A stretch of 11,431 nt of DNA from Halioglobus japonicus (GCF_001983995.1 NZ_CP019453.1:1-11431); one strand, 5' to 3'; positions 1 through 7,119 are shown, counted from the stretch's first letter. The notes: generated by a model not told the origin, from the sequence alone. Numbers and translations: made by a program.

Positions 1-382
1 CTGAGTAAGTGCTGTCGGCATCGGTGTAGACCTGATGGTGGAACTGGCGCTGGTTCAATGCGTCGCCAGAGCTGCCGGTGGTCTCGTCGTAGGTCCAACC
101 GTTTTCCAACATGATCGGGCTGATCACCGAGACCGAAATAAGGTCTTCAAGCCCCTTTAGGGTGCGCATGATCAGGGTGCGATGCGCCCAGGGACAGGCC
201 AATGATACGTACAGATGGTACCGACCTGGCTCTGCCTTGAAGCCACCCTCACCACTGGGGCCGGCGCTGCCGTCGGGGGTAATCCAGTGGCGGAACTGTG
301 CATCCTCGCGCACAAACTTACCGCCGGAAGATTTAGTGTCGTACCAGGTGTCCTGCCACTTGCCGTCTACGAGTAATCCCAT
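1..382 (-). CDS. yqjG: Glutathionyl-hydroquinone reductase (GS-HQR, YqjG/EcfG-like), 3' end beyond the window
   Basis: GS-HQRs are cytoplasmic omega/xi-class glutathione transferases that reduce glutathionyl-hydroquinones, releasing glutathione and free hydroquinone. The visible 127 residues run without a stop to the window edge. They include the family signature LACPWAHRTL, with the catalytic Cys at residue 63, the position known for E. coli YqjG. The typical N-terminal features (GKFVRED, FRHWITPDG) precede it and the SPIMLENGW stretch follows. The ATG at 382-380 is preceded by a perfect AGGAGG (391-396) at 8 nt, which fixes the start. It lies 27 nt downstream of the DoxX gene, the same order as E. 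coli yqjF-yqjG, so the two are probably co-transcribed. Roughly 60% of the protein is missing beyond position 1. Family assignment is secure from motif and context; the physiological quinone substrate is unknown. Confidence 0.93.
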   Translation of the reverse strand, partial: MGLLVDGKWQDTWYDTKSSGGKFVREDAQFRHWITPDGSAGPSGEGGFKAEPGRYHLYVSLACPWAHRTLIMRTLKGLEDLISVSVISPIMLENGWTYDETTGSSGDALNQRQFHHQVYTDADSTYS

Positions 383-409
383 GATTGTTTCCTCCTGTAT
401 GGAGGGCGC

Positions 410-841
410 TTACGCGCCCAGTTTGCGGTCGAGGGTGAAGGCGCCGGGGCGCGCATTGGCTATGGCCAGCAAGCCGCCCGCCATCGCCAGGTTCTTTAAG
501 AGCATGATGAACTGCATCTGGTCGGCGAGATCTAAGTGGAACAGTACGCCGGATGCGATGCTGAACAAGGCGAGCAGAATGGCAACCAGTCGTGTCTGGA
601 AGCCGACTACCAGGGCCGCGCCGCCAAGCACTTCGAGGGCGATCACGGCGGGGAGCAGGAAGCCGGGAACTCCCACGCTGGCCATGTAAGCGAGGTTGCC
701 TTCATATCCGGAAATCTTCGACAGTCCGGCGAGAATGAAAAGCGCTGCCATCAGGGTTCTGGCCAGTAGGTCGGTGAGCTCGGCGGGGATTGCAGCGCTA
801 ATGCCGGCGTTAAGTTGTTGGTTGATTTCTGCGGTGGTCAT
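410..841 (-). CDS. yqjF: DoxX family inner-membrane protein
   Basis: A 143-residue protein with four hydrophobic segments at about residues 28-46, 58-78, 84-104 and 112-130. The first contains the DoxX-type pattern ALFILAGLSKISGY, and the second is rich in Gly/Ala around an ALEVLGGAALVVG motif. Length and topology fit the DoxX/YqjF family (130-150 aa). Members often sit beside quinone- or glutathione-linked redox enzymes and have been linked to oxidative stress, but their biochemical activity is not settled. The ATG at 841 has only a weak purine-rich site (GAGAGA) upstream. The gene is first in a likely two-gene minus-strand operon with the hydroquinone reductase (27-nt gap). It is divergent from the zinc dehydrogenase at 1115. 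Gene symbol is by analogy to E. coli. Confidence 0.88.
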   Translation of the reverse strand: MTTAEINQQLNAGISAAIPAELTDLLARTLMAALFILAGLSKISGYEGNLAYMASVGVPGFLLPAVIALEVLGGAALVVGFQTRLVAILLALFSIASGVLFHLDLADQMQFIMLLKNLAMAGGLLAIANARPGAFTLDRKLGA

Positions 842-1114
842 CGTGTCTCTCCAGTGGATGCGTTTGGTTGCGGCCTGTAGTGGCCTGCGATGGAGAAACT
901 ATAAGTCCGAAAATAGCGAAATAAAAACGCATTAAATCGGCTTATATATTCTAAAAAATAGAAATATAGGTGGGTCGGTGGCTTGGGTATCAATACCCAT
1001 ACTGGCACTTTGGCGTCATGGTTTACCATTTGCGCATATGTGTTGAGGTAGTTGCTGCCGCCAGGCGCATGCGGGGCCAGGCTCTGCCTGCGCTGAACAA
1101 TAAGGAGATTCACA
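842..1114. promoter_or_regulatory. Divergent intergenic regulatory region (DoxX/GS-HQR versus zinc dehydrogenase)
   Basis: A 273-bp gap between divergent genes with no convincing gene of its own. Positions 890-970 are clearly AT-rich. On the minus strand a TTGATA (within 989-995) and a TATATT lie about 19 nt apart, a weak candidate promoter for the DoxX operon whose -35 would overlap the palindrome at 984-999. On the plus strand the dehydrogenase has a good AAGGAG (1102-1107) 7 nt before its GTG, but I see no convincing sigma-70 promoter for it. Shared control of both directions is an inference from the layout. Confidence 0.5.
984..999. promoter_or_regulatory. Palindromic operator candidate TGGGTAT-CA-ATACCCA
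   Basis: Two perfect 7-bp inverted half-sites separated by 2 bp, in the middle of the divergent intergenic region. A dyad this size in this position is typical of a dimeric repressor or activator site (TetR, MarR or MerR type). No regulator gene is visible in the window, so the cognate protein is unknown. Confidence 0.45.
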
Positions 1115-2131
1115 GTGGGGATTTTGCAAGTGGTTGTCGACGGCGTCGACAGCGTCAAATTGACCGAGGTGGATGCGCCTCAGGCGGCGTCCGATGATGT
1201 GATCGTGAAAGTCGAGCAGTGCGGTATCTGCGGCTCGGATTTGGGTTACATCAGCATGGGTGGTCTTCTCGGCCCTGGTGTGCCCATGCGCCTTGGCCAC
1301 GAACTCTCCGGCACTGTGGTGGAAGCTGGCAGCAATGTCTCTCATGTCGCCGTCGGTGACCGGGTTGTCGTTAATCCGGTGGCCAACAGCAACCATATTG
1401 GCAATGGCGGCCCCGAGGGTGGTTTTACACCACTGCTGCATGTCAGGGGCGCAGCGCAGGACGAGCAGAGCGTGATCAAGCTGCCCGATACCCTGGATTT
1501 CGAGCAGGGCGCACTGGTGGAGCCGCTGGCAGTGTCTATGCACGCTGTGCACAAGGCGTCGCTGACCCCGCAGGATCGGGTCGTGGTGTTTGGAGCCGGT
1601 CCTATCGGTCTTGGTATTGTGCTCGTGGCTCGCTACTACGGTGTTGATGACATTGTGGTGGTGGATCTCTCGGGGCAGCGTCTCAAGACCGCCAGCCAGT
1701 TAGGCGCCGCACCGTTTAAGGCGAGCGAAGGTGATCTGTTCCAATTCCTCTCTGAGCGCTGGGGCACCCGCGACGTCATGGGCATGCCCATGCCTGCAGC
1801 AGATGCGTTCTTCGAGGCCACGGGTGCCGGCCCGGTGTTCAATCAGATCGTGAATATGGCGCCGGTGAATGCGCGCGTGGTTGTAGTGGGCGTGCACAAA
1901 GCGCCGGTGGAATTTGATCTGGTGAACCTGCTGCTCCGGGAGCTTCAGGTCAGTGGCTCGATGGCCTATCCGGATGAATTCCCACAGGTGATCGAGATGC
2001 TGGCCAGCGGTGAGGTCAATCCTTCACCGCTGGTCAGTCATCGTTATGACTTGTCGGAGTTTCCCGATGCGTTGGCAATGGCGCGCGACCAAGCCCAGGC
2101 ACTTAAGGTGCTCGTAGCCTGCCAGCGTTAG
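1115..2131 (+). CDS. Zinc-dependent medium-chain alcohol/polyol dehydrogenase (butanediol/threonine dehydrogenase-like)
   Basis: A 338-residue NAD(P)-dependent MDR enzyme of the cytoplasm, expected to oxidise a secondary alcohol or polyol. Visible features in order: the catalytic-zinc motif CGICGSD (Cys36), GHE at 61-63, VGDRV at 80-84, a catalytic-site Glu in ALVEPLAV (residue 136), and the Rossmann glycine motif GAGPIGLG at 160-167 with Asp184 after the second strand. Length is normal for the family. The start is GTG at 1115, supported by AAGGAG 7 nt upstream. The loop that carries four structural-zinc cysteines in many family members (here about residues 88-110) has no Cys, so a structural zinc is unlikely. 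A diverged C-terminal remnant of a related gene occurs at 4715-4789. The SDR remnant downstream is convergent and overlaps the stop codon. The substrate cannot be deduced. Confidence 0.92.
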   Translation: MGILQVVVDGVDSVKLTEVDAPQAASDDVIVKVEQCGICGSDLGYISMGGLLGPGVPMRLGHELSGTVVEAGSNVSHVAVGDRVVVNPVANSNHIGNGGPEGGFTPLLHVRGAAQDEQSVIKLPDTLDFEQGALVEPLAVSMHAVHKASLTPQDRVVVFGAGPIGLGIVLVARYYGVDDIVVVDLSGQRLKTASQLGAAPFKASEGDLFQFLSERWGTRDVMGMPMPAADAFFEATGAGPVFNQIVNMAPVNARVVVVGVHKAPVEFDLVNLLLRELQVSGSMAYPDEFPQVIEMLASGEVNPSPLVSHRYDLSEFPDALAMARDQAQALKVLVACQR

Positions 2132-2268
2132 CGGTAACCCAGGGGGCAGGCCAGGTCTTTTATCGGAAGTAGGGCGCCGTGTGCGGCGCTCGCCGCATCC
2201 GATGCCAGAAAACACATGACTTCCGCCAGCGGCTGCAGTGCCACCCGGGTGGCGAAGTCGGCGTCAGC
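2128..2268 (-). pseudogene. C-terminal remnant of a dihydropteridine-reductase-like SDR
   Basis: Minus-strand reading from 2268 gives ADADFATRV, then LAEVMCFLASDAASAAHGAL and LLPIKDL. These match the last ~40 residues of the SDR encoded at 8845-9509 (PDADFAEWV, LAEVMCFLASDAASAVHGAL, LLPVKGLV). The normal stop is lost (GTC TGA has become GCC TGC), and the frame runs on to a TAA that overlaps the stop of the zinc dehydrogenase. A TAG at 2269-2271 closes the frame at the 5' side, where homology ends. It is too short to encode a working SDR, so it is a relic. Its convergent position beside a zinc-dehydrogenase 3' end is repeated at 4715-4935. Confidence 0.8.
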
Positions 2269-2297
2269 CTAAGTGCGGTTAAAGAGAGCGCCCCTTT

Positions 2298-2316
2298 GCC
2301 GTCATCATAGGACGGC
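2298..2316. terminator. Hairpin, possible transcription terminator
   Basis: Perfect 6-bp stem GCCGTC/GACGGC with a 7-nt loop, about 170 nt after the zinc-dehydrogenase stop and before the Nudix fragment. It lacks a clear U-tract (ATTTCC follows), so intrinsic termination is only a possibility. Confidence 0.25.
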
Positions 2317-2352
2317 ATTTCCAGTGACCTGAAAATTACGAAGCAAAAGAAT

Positions 2353-2777
2353 GTGGCGGAGTTTGCCAAGCGTTTGTCAAAGAGCAATGCGCCCGCAGAG
2401 CCCACTGAACTGATCCCCGCGGCGACAGTTCTTCTGTTGCGCGATGGCGCTGACGGCGTTGAAAAACTGATGCGCAAGAACTCTCGAATCGTCTTTCGCG
2501 GCTTTTGGGTGTTCCCCGGCGGCCGCATTGATCCCGAGGATGGCTCAGATCAGGACGCCATCCAGGAGCGGCCCGGGTTGCTGCGGCCAGAGAGGCGATG
2601 GAGGAGACCGCGCTGGATGTCACGCCTTATGAAAGCAGGTTTATTGCGCCAGCTTCGATCGCTGTACTGCAAATTGTCGATGAAGTGAATGGTGGGCTCA
2701 TTGTAGTTGTTTGGAAGGGGCCTGAGCTGAGTAGAAACCAAGTCTTGGCGGGGGCGTACAGGGATGAAACAATATAA
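2353..2777 (+). pseudogene. Frameshifted Nudix hydrolase fragment
   Basis: The first frame (GTG at 2353) reads ELIPAATVLLLRDG and FWVFPGGRIDPED, the N-terminal half of a Nudix fold including the start of the Nudix box. Around 2566 one base appears to be missing. In the next frame the box resumes as AAREAMEETALDV, giving the REx2EE catalytic metal-binding signature. The second frame then continues with about 55 residues (APASIAVLQIVDEVNGG and on) that I do not recognise as the rest of a Nudix domain, and stops at TAA 2775-2777, inside the attC-like site. Nudix enzymes hydrolyse nucleoside-diphosphate-linked compounds, but this copy is broken and probably has a foreign tail. The start is uncertain because the frame is open upstream and no good ribosome binding site is visible. 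Confidence 0.7.
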
Positions 2778-2838
2778 CAAGAGCGGGCAGTGCGCTCCCG
2801 GACGGCCTTCCAGACCGTCCGCTTTCGCAAGCGTTATG
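2773..2838 (+). other. attC-like recombination site (integron cassette end)
   Basis: The segment starts TATAACAAG and ends CAAGCGTTATGA. The outer boxes ATAAC and GTTAT are exact complements, as in attC R'' and R' boxes, and GTTATGA fits G^TTRRRY. Inside are a TGCG/CGCA pair, a symmetrical 4x4 internal loop and a 7-bp stem CGGACGG/CCGTCCG (2799-2805 with 2815-2821) around a 9-nt loop. The 66-nt length is within the attC range (about 55-140). The upstream ORF ends inside the site and a new small ORF begins 20 nt after it, both usual for cassettes. Against it: no integrase or second clear attC is visible, and the left arm has extra unpaired bases. A plain terminator hairpin is the alternative. 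Confidence 0.45.
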
Positions 2839-2858
2839 AGTCATACTTGAATTAAGGA

Positions 2859-3089
2859 ATGTCATTGATACCGAAAAAGTACACTCCATTAGTTTTTTCT
2901 TTTTTCATGTCTTTACTCATGTCATGTCTGATGTCTTTAATAATTTGCCTTCTTAATTTTGGTTTAATAGAAAACATCTTACTCATCTGGTTAAAATCTT
3001 GGGGAACTGCATTTTTAATTGCTTATCCAGTTGTTCTGTTAATTAACCCGCTAGTCAGCAAGCTCGTTAATCTTGTCATTAAAGACTAA
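2859..3089 (+). CDS. DUF2798 family small membrane protein
   Basis: A 76-residue protein with the DUF2798 layout: short basic N-terminus with IPKKY, a hydrophobic helix rich in Met/Ser/Leu (about residues 11-34, including two LMS motifs), a connecting WLKSW, and a second helix (about 47-66) ending in NPLVSKLV. Length equals that typical for the family; function is unknown. Its ATG is preceded directly by TAAGGA with essentially no spacer, so initiation may be weak. Base composition is sharply AT-rich compared with all neighbours, which suggests transfer. It lies between an attC-like GTTATGA and a GTTATAT (3116-3122), so it could be a 283-bp gene cassette. The inverted copy (11234-11431) is partial. 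Confidence 0.8.
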   Translation: MSLIPKKYTPLVFSFFMSLLMSCLMSLIICLLNFGLIENILLIWLKSWGTAFLIAYPVVLLINPLVSKLVNLVIKD

Positions 3090-3116
3090 AATGCATACCT
3101 ATAAATCAGTATAAAG

Positions 3117-3418
3117 TTATATATTCGGCGAGAGTGAGGAAATCCTGTCCACCTCGTTCAATAAACGCAAAGGTCCACCACTGCGCTCCATGTAGGTGTC
3201 TCTGAGTTCTTGCATAACGCCGTAAGAAAGGGCGGCTGCGCGTGTACCACCACCTGAGAAGGCCAGCAGCACGAGGGTTTCATCGACATTGTTAGTGCGA
3301 TAGGCACTGATCTGGCGGTATCCTGTGGATTCATCGACCTCAGTGATCGCCTGGTTGGGTGGCTTGTAGGTGGTAGCGCACCCGGCGAGTAGCAGCGCTG
3401 GCTGGCGAGGTGTTGGCG
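3117..3418 (-). pseudogene. Patatin-like phospholipase lipoprotein, N-terminal fragment (left-arm copy)
   Basis: The left arm gives a clean frame: a lipobox LLLAGC with Cys codon at 3380-3378, then 86 residues including VLLAFSGGGTRAAALSYGVM. That is the patatin glycine-rich oxyanion-hole motif followed by the first helix. The frame continues to LLNEVDRISSL, where intact relatives proceed to the SGGS nucleophile region. Here it breaks into PNI and a TAA at 3119-3117. The catalytic Ser and the Asp of the dyad are therefore absent, and about three quarters of the protein is missing. The break coincides with the edge of the AT-rich DUF2798 segment. No start codon is in frame upstream of the lipobox; an indel in the signal peptide is likely. 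It would have been an outer-membrane-anchored lipase-like protein. Confidence 0.75.
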
Positions 3419-3445
3419 TAGAGCTATCTCCGCTAGGTCCCGTTA

Positions 3446-4209
3446 CTACAGTTTTACCGTCAGTGGCGCACGCAGGTTCGTTTCGACCAGGGTGCCAGCG
3501 GGAATATTAATGGATGCGCCACTGGTGAGAATGGAGGCACCCACGCCCACCTTGGCACCTTTCTTGGCGCTGGAACTGCCTCCGTAAAGGCCGCCCAGGG
3601 CCGCTGCCCGAGCGGTGCGCTTGGCGGTTCTTCCCCCCTCATTACCTGTCTGTGCCTTCAACCCATCAGTGGTAATTTCATACATCAGCTCGTTCAACAT
3701 AATGTCGGTGAATTCGATTGCCATTTCGGAGGAGCCCGCCACGCGGCCTGCGCTTTTGGCCTGGGTGATTCGGCCGTAGAGCATGGTGCCGCGAGGGGCT
3801 ACGGTGACACCATCGACCATCAGTGCGCTTTCCAGCTGGGCGCGAAAGCGGTGCCCCGAAGAATGACGGCGGGTGTCGATGGCCTCGGACATGCGTATGA
3901 CCAGACGGGTACCGCTGGCGACGGTGGCTGTTTTAGGCGGGGGTGGTGGTGCCGGTTCTGCTTTGGGTGCGGGCACCGCTTCTTGCGCAGCCTCGCGTGC
4001 GGCGACGCCTTCAGAGTTGAATATCGCAACCACCTCATCCTCGGGAAAGCCTCGATGCCGGCGCCCGTATCAAACATCATGATCCCGTTACTCATGCCGA
4101 CAAATGTACCCTCAAGCAGGGTGCCATCGGCCAGCTCTATGGTATCGGCCAGACTGACTGGAGTGACGAGGATGGCGCTCAGGCCAAGTGGAAACAGAAT
4201 ACGTCGCAT
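3446..4209 (-). pseudogene. Exported 254-aa protein of unknown function, left-arm copy with one frameshift
   Basis: Inverted copy of the gene at 10112-10874. The left arm lacks one C in the run of the GIEAFPEDE codons (near 4049), which breaks the frame after residue ~50. The remainder (3446-4033) reads intact to the natural stop and gives the correct C-terminus ending ETNLRAPLTVKL. The right arm has the opposite pattern: intact start, broken near the end. Adding the missing base gives 765 nt (254 codons plus stop). The frameshift is therefore most likely a sequence error rather than decay. Confidence 0.75.
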
Positions 4210-4390
4210 GGTCGGTGTCCTTACGTGAGTCGATCTCAAACTGAATTAGAGTATCAATAGCGTAGATAAAGCTCCGTTTTAGTCAACATCGCGCCACATT
4301 GACGAAAACTACCTATGCGGACACTCCCGCACTGTATTAGATTGCAGTCACACGCATTCTCAGATCGAAATTATGACTGAGGCTTTGGCC

Positions 4391-4714
4391 ATGAAAAAGC
4401 GACTTTTGCTGTGCGGTATGGCACTGCTTATGGCAGTGGGTTAGCTGTCCGCCGACGAGGTAACAACGAAAGAATTCTCCGGCTGGATGGAAGACTATGA
4501 CTCACGGCCAGGGCTTATAAACGGCCTATTGAGAGTAGACATCCTAGCTGATTATGTCGACCGGCCTGCTGACCTGTCGAAGTTCCCTGCTATTGACCCG
4601 AAAATCCTGTTCGCGGCGTTGAGCATGCATTCACATCCATTCACTCGTGAACGGGTGCACGCAACAGCTCATGCCATGCGGTTTTCACTGGCTTTTGCTG
4701 GCTTTGATCACTAG
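4391..4714 (+). pseudogene. Small secreted-protein ORF of unknown function interrupted by amber codon 18 (left arm)
   Basis: ATG at 4391, with GAGG 8 nt upstream, opens a typical signal peptide (MKKRLLLCGMALLMAVG). Codon 18 is TAG (4442-4444). The same frame then continues LSADEVTTKEFSGWMEDYD for a total of 107 codons to a second TAG at 4712-4714. I do not recognise the mature part. Both TAGs are present in both arms, so they are either real or errors inherited by both copies. The arms differ by two 1-nt indels inside it (the GACCGGCCT region and the GAGCATGCATTC region), so its true frame is uncertain. Downstream, the identical frame enters a zinc-dehydrogenase tail. It could be a decayed gene or two fused relics. 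Confidence 0.4.
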
Positions 4715-4789
4715 GACTTCAGTAGCGCACTTGCCGTGGCCCGCGACTCGGACCAGGCAATCAAGGTAATTGTGGGATTTCAGCGTTGA
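4715..4789 (+). pseudogene. C-terminal remnant of a zinc-type dehydrogenase (left arm)
   Basis: The frame reads DFSSALAVARDSDQAIKVIV then GFQR and TGA. It aligns without gaps to the last residues of the dehydrogenase at 1115-2131 (EFPDALAMARDQAQALKVLV then ACQR). Just upstream FDH-TAG aligns with YDLS, so the TAG at 4712 stands where the intact gene has TCG. Only about 28 codons are recognisable. It is convergent to the SDR that follows at 4810-5473, mirroring the intact dehydrogenase plus SDR relic at 2057-2268. Confidence 0.7.
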
Positions 4790-4809
4790 AACAGCTGCCC
4801 TGACGCCGG

Positions 4810-5473
4810 TCAGACGAGCCCTTTCACTGGCAGCAGGGCGCCGTGCACCGCGCTTGCAGCGTCGGATGCCAGAAAGCACATGACCTCCGCCAATTGCTCC
4901 GGGGAGACCCACTCAGCGAAGTCAGCGTCAGGCATGCCCTCGCGATTAGGGGGGTATCAATGATGCTGGGTAGCACCGCATTAACGTTGACCCCAGCTGC
5001 CTTCATCTCTTCTGACAGGCTCTCAGTGAGGCGCATCACCGACGACTTGGCACAGCCGTAGGCGCTCATTGCAGCCTGACCCGAGACCGCGCCCAGCGCG
5101 CCGACGTTAACGATGGCGCCACGCTGCTGTTTCAGCACCGGTGCGGCGGCGATGATGGCATTGCGCAGGGTCTCGACATTGATGCGGAACATCCAGTTCC
5201 ACTGTTCATCACTGGGATCTGCCGCATCTACACCCATGGCAAAGCCGCCTGCAATGTTAAGCAACGCATCGAAGGGTCCGATACCTGCGATCACTGCCTG
5301 GGTCGCTTCGCGGTCGAGCAGATCAACCTTGTGATAACTGCCACCGGAACGTCGGCGTTGTCGACGATGTCCAGGCCAATGACTTCTGCGCCGTGTTGGT
5401 GGGCAATAGTGGCGGCGGCTTGGCCGAGCGTACCTGCGGCGCCGGTGATCACGATGCGTTTGTTGTTGAGCAT
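4810..5473 (-). pseudogene. Dihydropteridine-reductase-like SDR, left-arm copy (two frameshifts)
   Basis: Inverted copy of 8845-9509. Two frame breaks are visible. One G is missing near 5347 (CCGGAACG versus CCGGGAACG in the right arm), in the stretch encoding DVPGGSYHK. The second is the short C-run near the DTPPNRE codons, which is shared with the right arm. ATG is at 5473-5471 and the stop at 4812-4810. The copy is an inverted duplicate and probably not a separate gene. Confidence 0.8.
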
Positions 5474-5483
5474 TGGAATAGCC

Positions 5484-7119
5484 TTATGCGGATTTTGCAA
5501 AAGCGTATTCTGGATTAATCGCCAGCGCAGTCAACTCCTGTAGTGCGTCGTGTGTCTCGCCCAGGCTGCGCAATTCGTCGACCAGGCGTTCGTGCAGCGC
5601 CTTGCTGGCCACCGTGAGCATTTCAGCGCGCAGCAGCCATTCCTCTGGATACGCCTCCAGCGCTGCAGTCAGCGCGTCCTGGATGTCCGGATCACTGCTG
5701 TTCTTTTCCGCGCGGCGCACGTTCTCGACCAGCGCATAGCAGGCCATCAGTTGCACGTCGTGTTCAACGCGAATGGTCTCGGTGTGCGGAGTGGGTTTGT
5801 AGAGCTGCAGGGCGGTGCGGTCGGCGACGCCGCCGTACACGGAGGGAATGCTCGAACCTACTGCCAGGTCATATGTTCCCCAGGCGGGGTCGAACAGAAT
5901 ACGGCCGTGCAAATCCTGCACACTGCAGTCGCTGAACGTCAGTATCAGATTGCGGTGGTCCTGTCGAAACACCTTGTCGAGCGTCCCTTCAACGGTGATG
6001 CCCGAAAGGTATTCAAGGCGCACCGGTTTGCCGATGGCTATGTTGTGGGCGGCCAACTCGTCAATGGTGTACTCGGACAGGCATCGGCTGAAGTCCTTGA
6101 TATGACCGATAGGTGAGCCAAAACCCTCGCTGTGCCAGGCCACGCCATGACCGATGATTTCCTGGTCGCGGTAGGCGAGCTGGGTGGGGCCACTGGTACG
6201 CAGATAGGTGGCATTACCCACGGCGTCACACAGGACCTCGCAGAACACGCCGCTTACCTGCATGCCACTGTCATAGGTCGCCGTGCACATACTGGCGGCA
6301 TCGATGGCGGTGCGCAGTGACTCCGCGCCACCGCGCTTGAAGCACATGGACGCGGCGAATTCCTCCAACACCTGGCTGAGGTGCTTGCAGCTCTTGGTCA
6401 CGAACAACTGTGGTTGCTCGCGCGTGATGTCATAAGCTGTGTTCACGGCATCAACCGTCAGCGGTACTTTCCTGACGGCTTCATCATTCAGGCAGTGGCG
6501 GCTCTCGCCGAGTGAAGACAGCAGGCCCGCGCCGAAGATGTGATAGTCATCGGGATCGCCGACCAGTCCGTATTCCACGGTCCACCAGTGCAGGCGAGTG
6601 AGTAGCGCAGCCTCCGAGGGCGGTTGCTCGCTTTGTGCCAGTCGTTCCAACTCGGCTTCTCCTGACGCGATTTCATCGGAGGAGCTGTCCGGGCACTCCT
6701 TGAGAATCGACAGCTTGCGAATGGCCTCGTACTGCTCGAGGTCTTCCCGCGTGGCGATTGCCTTCATGCCTACCGCGCCAAAGCGCTGCAAAAACTCGGC
6801 GTAGTCGATATCGACAATGAACGGTGCGTGACCGGCAGACTCGTGCACGATATCGGGTGCCGGGGTGTAGAAGACGTTGTACACGCTGCGCATATCCAGC
6901 GCGATGACCAGCACCTTTAGCGCCTGGAACTCCATGAAAATTGCCGGCGGGATAAAACCGTCGACGACCACCGCGCGCCAACCCAGTTGGGTCAGGCATG
7001 CGTTCATTTCTTCGATGGAGGGAATGTGATCGAGGGCGATGCCGGTGCGGGCAAGGCCGTCGAGGTACACCGGGTGTGCTGTTTTTTCCAGTTGCCCGGT
7101 GAGGTGTTTCATAATGAAC
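5484..7119 (-). pseudogene. Aromatic amino acid hydroxylase, left-arm copy lacking its true 5' end
   Basis: Identical in sequence to the right-arm hydroxylase from the FIMKHLTG codons to the stop, with no differences seen. The first ~29 codons are missing because the unique spacer reads in the opposite orientation here. On this strand the open frame runs through antisense spacer and then antisense right arm, creating a spurious N-terminal extension that starts MGQACVHFF. This copy would not encode a proper N-terminus and is best regarded as part of the chimeric inverted repeat. Confidence 0.85.

Larger units (their letters stand above)
2892..7119 (+). repeat. Left arm of the large inverted repeat (4.23 kb)
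   Basis: Reverse complement of 7199-11431. Paired coordinates sum to 14318 near the centre, drifting to 14323 at the outer end because of small indels. The innermost pairs are ATGAAC (7114-7119) and GTTCAT (7199-7204). It contains DUF2798, patatin fragment, 254-aa protein, small ORF, dehydrogenase relic, SDR and hydroxylase. Confidence 0.97.

Noticed and set aside
111..689. 192-aa plus-strand ORF across the GS-HQR and DoxX genes
   Set aside because: Antisense to two well-supported genes and spanning their junction; low-complexity translation with no motifs.
2795..2840. Plain rho-independent terminator at the 7-bp stem
   Set aside because: No T-run follows (CTTTCG), and the complementary outer boxes ATAAC/GTTAT fit an attC-like site better, although a terminator remains possible.
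5550..6116. 188-aa plus-strand ORF inside the left-arm hydroxylase, mirrored at 8202-8768
   Set aside because: It lies fully antisense to a highly conserved coding gene, has no ribosome site and no recognisable domain; typical shadow frame in GC-rich DNA.
6987..7113. N-terminal extension of the hydroxylase giving a 615-aa protein starting MGQACVHFF
   Set aside because: This stretch is antisense of the hydroxylase copy in the left arm, an accident of the inverted join; the family start MNSLPAHL lies at 7114.
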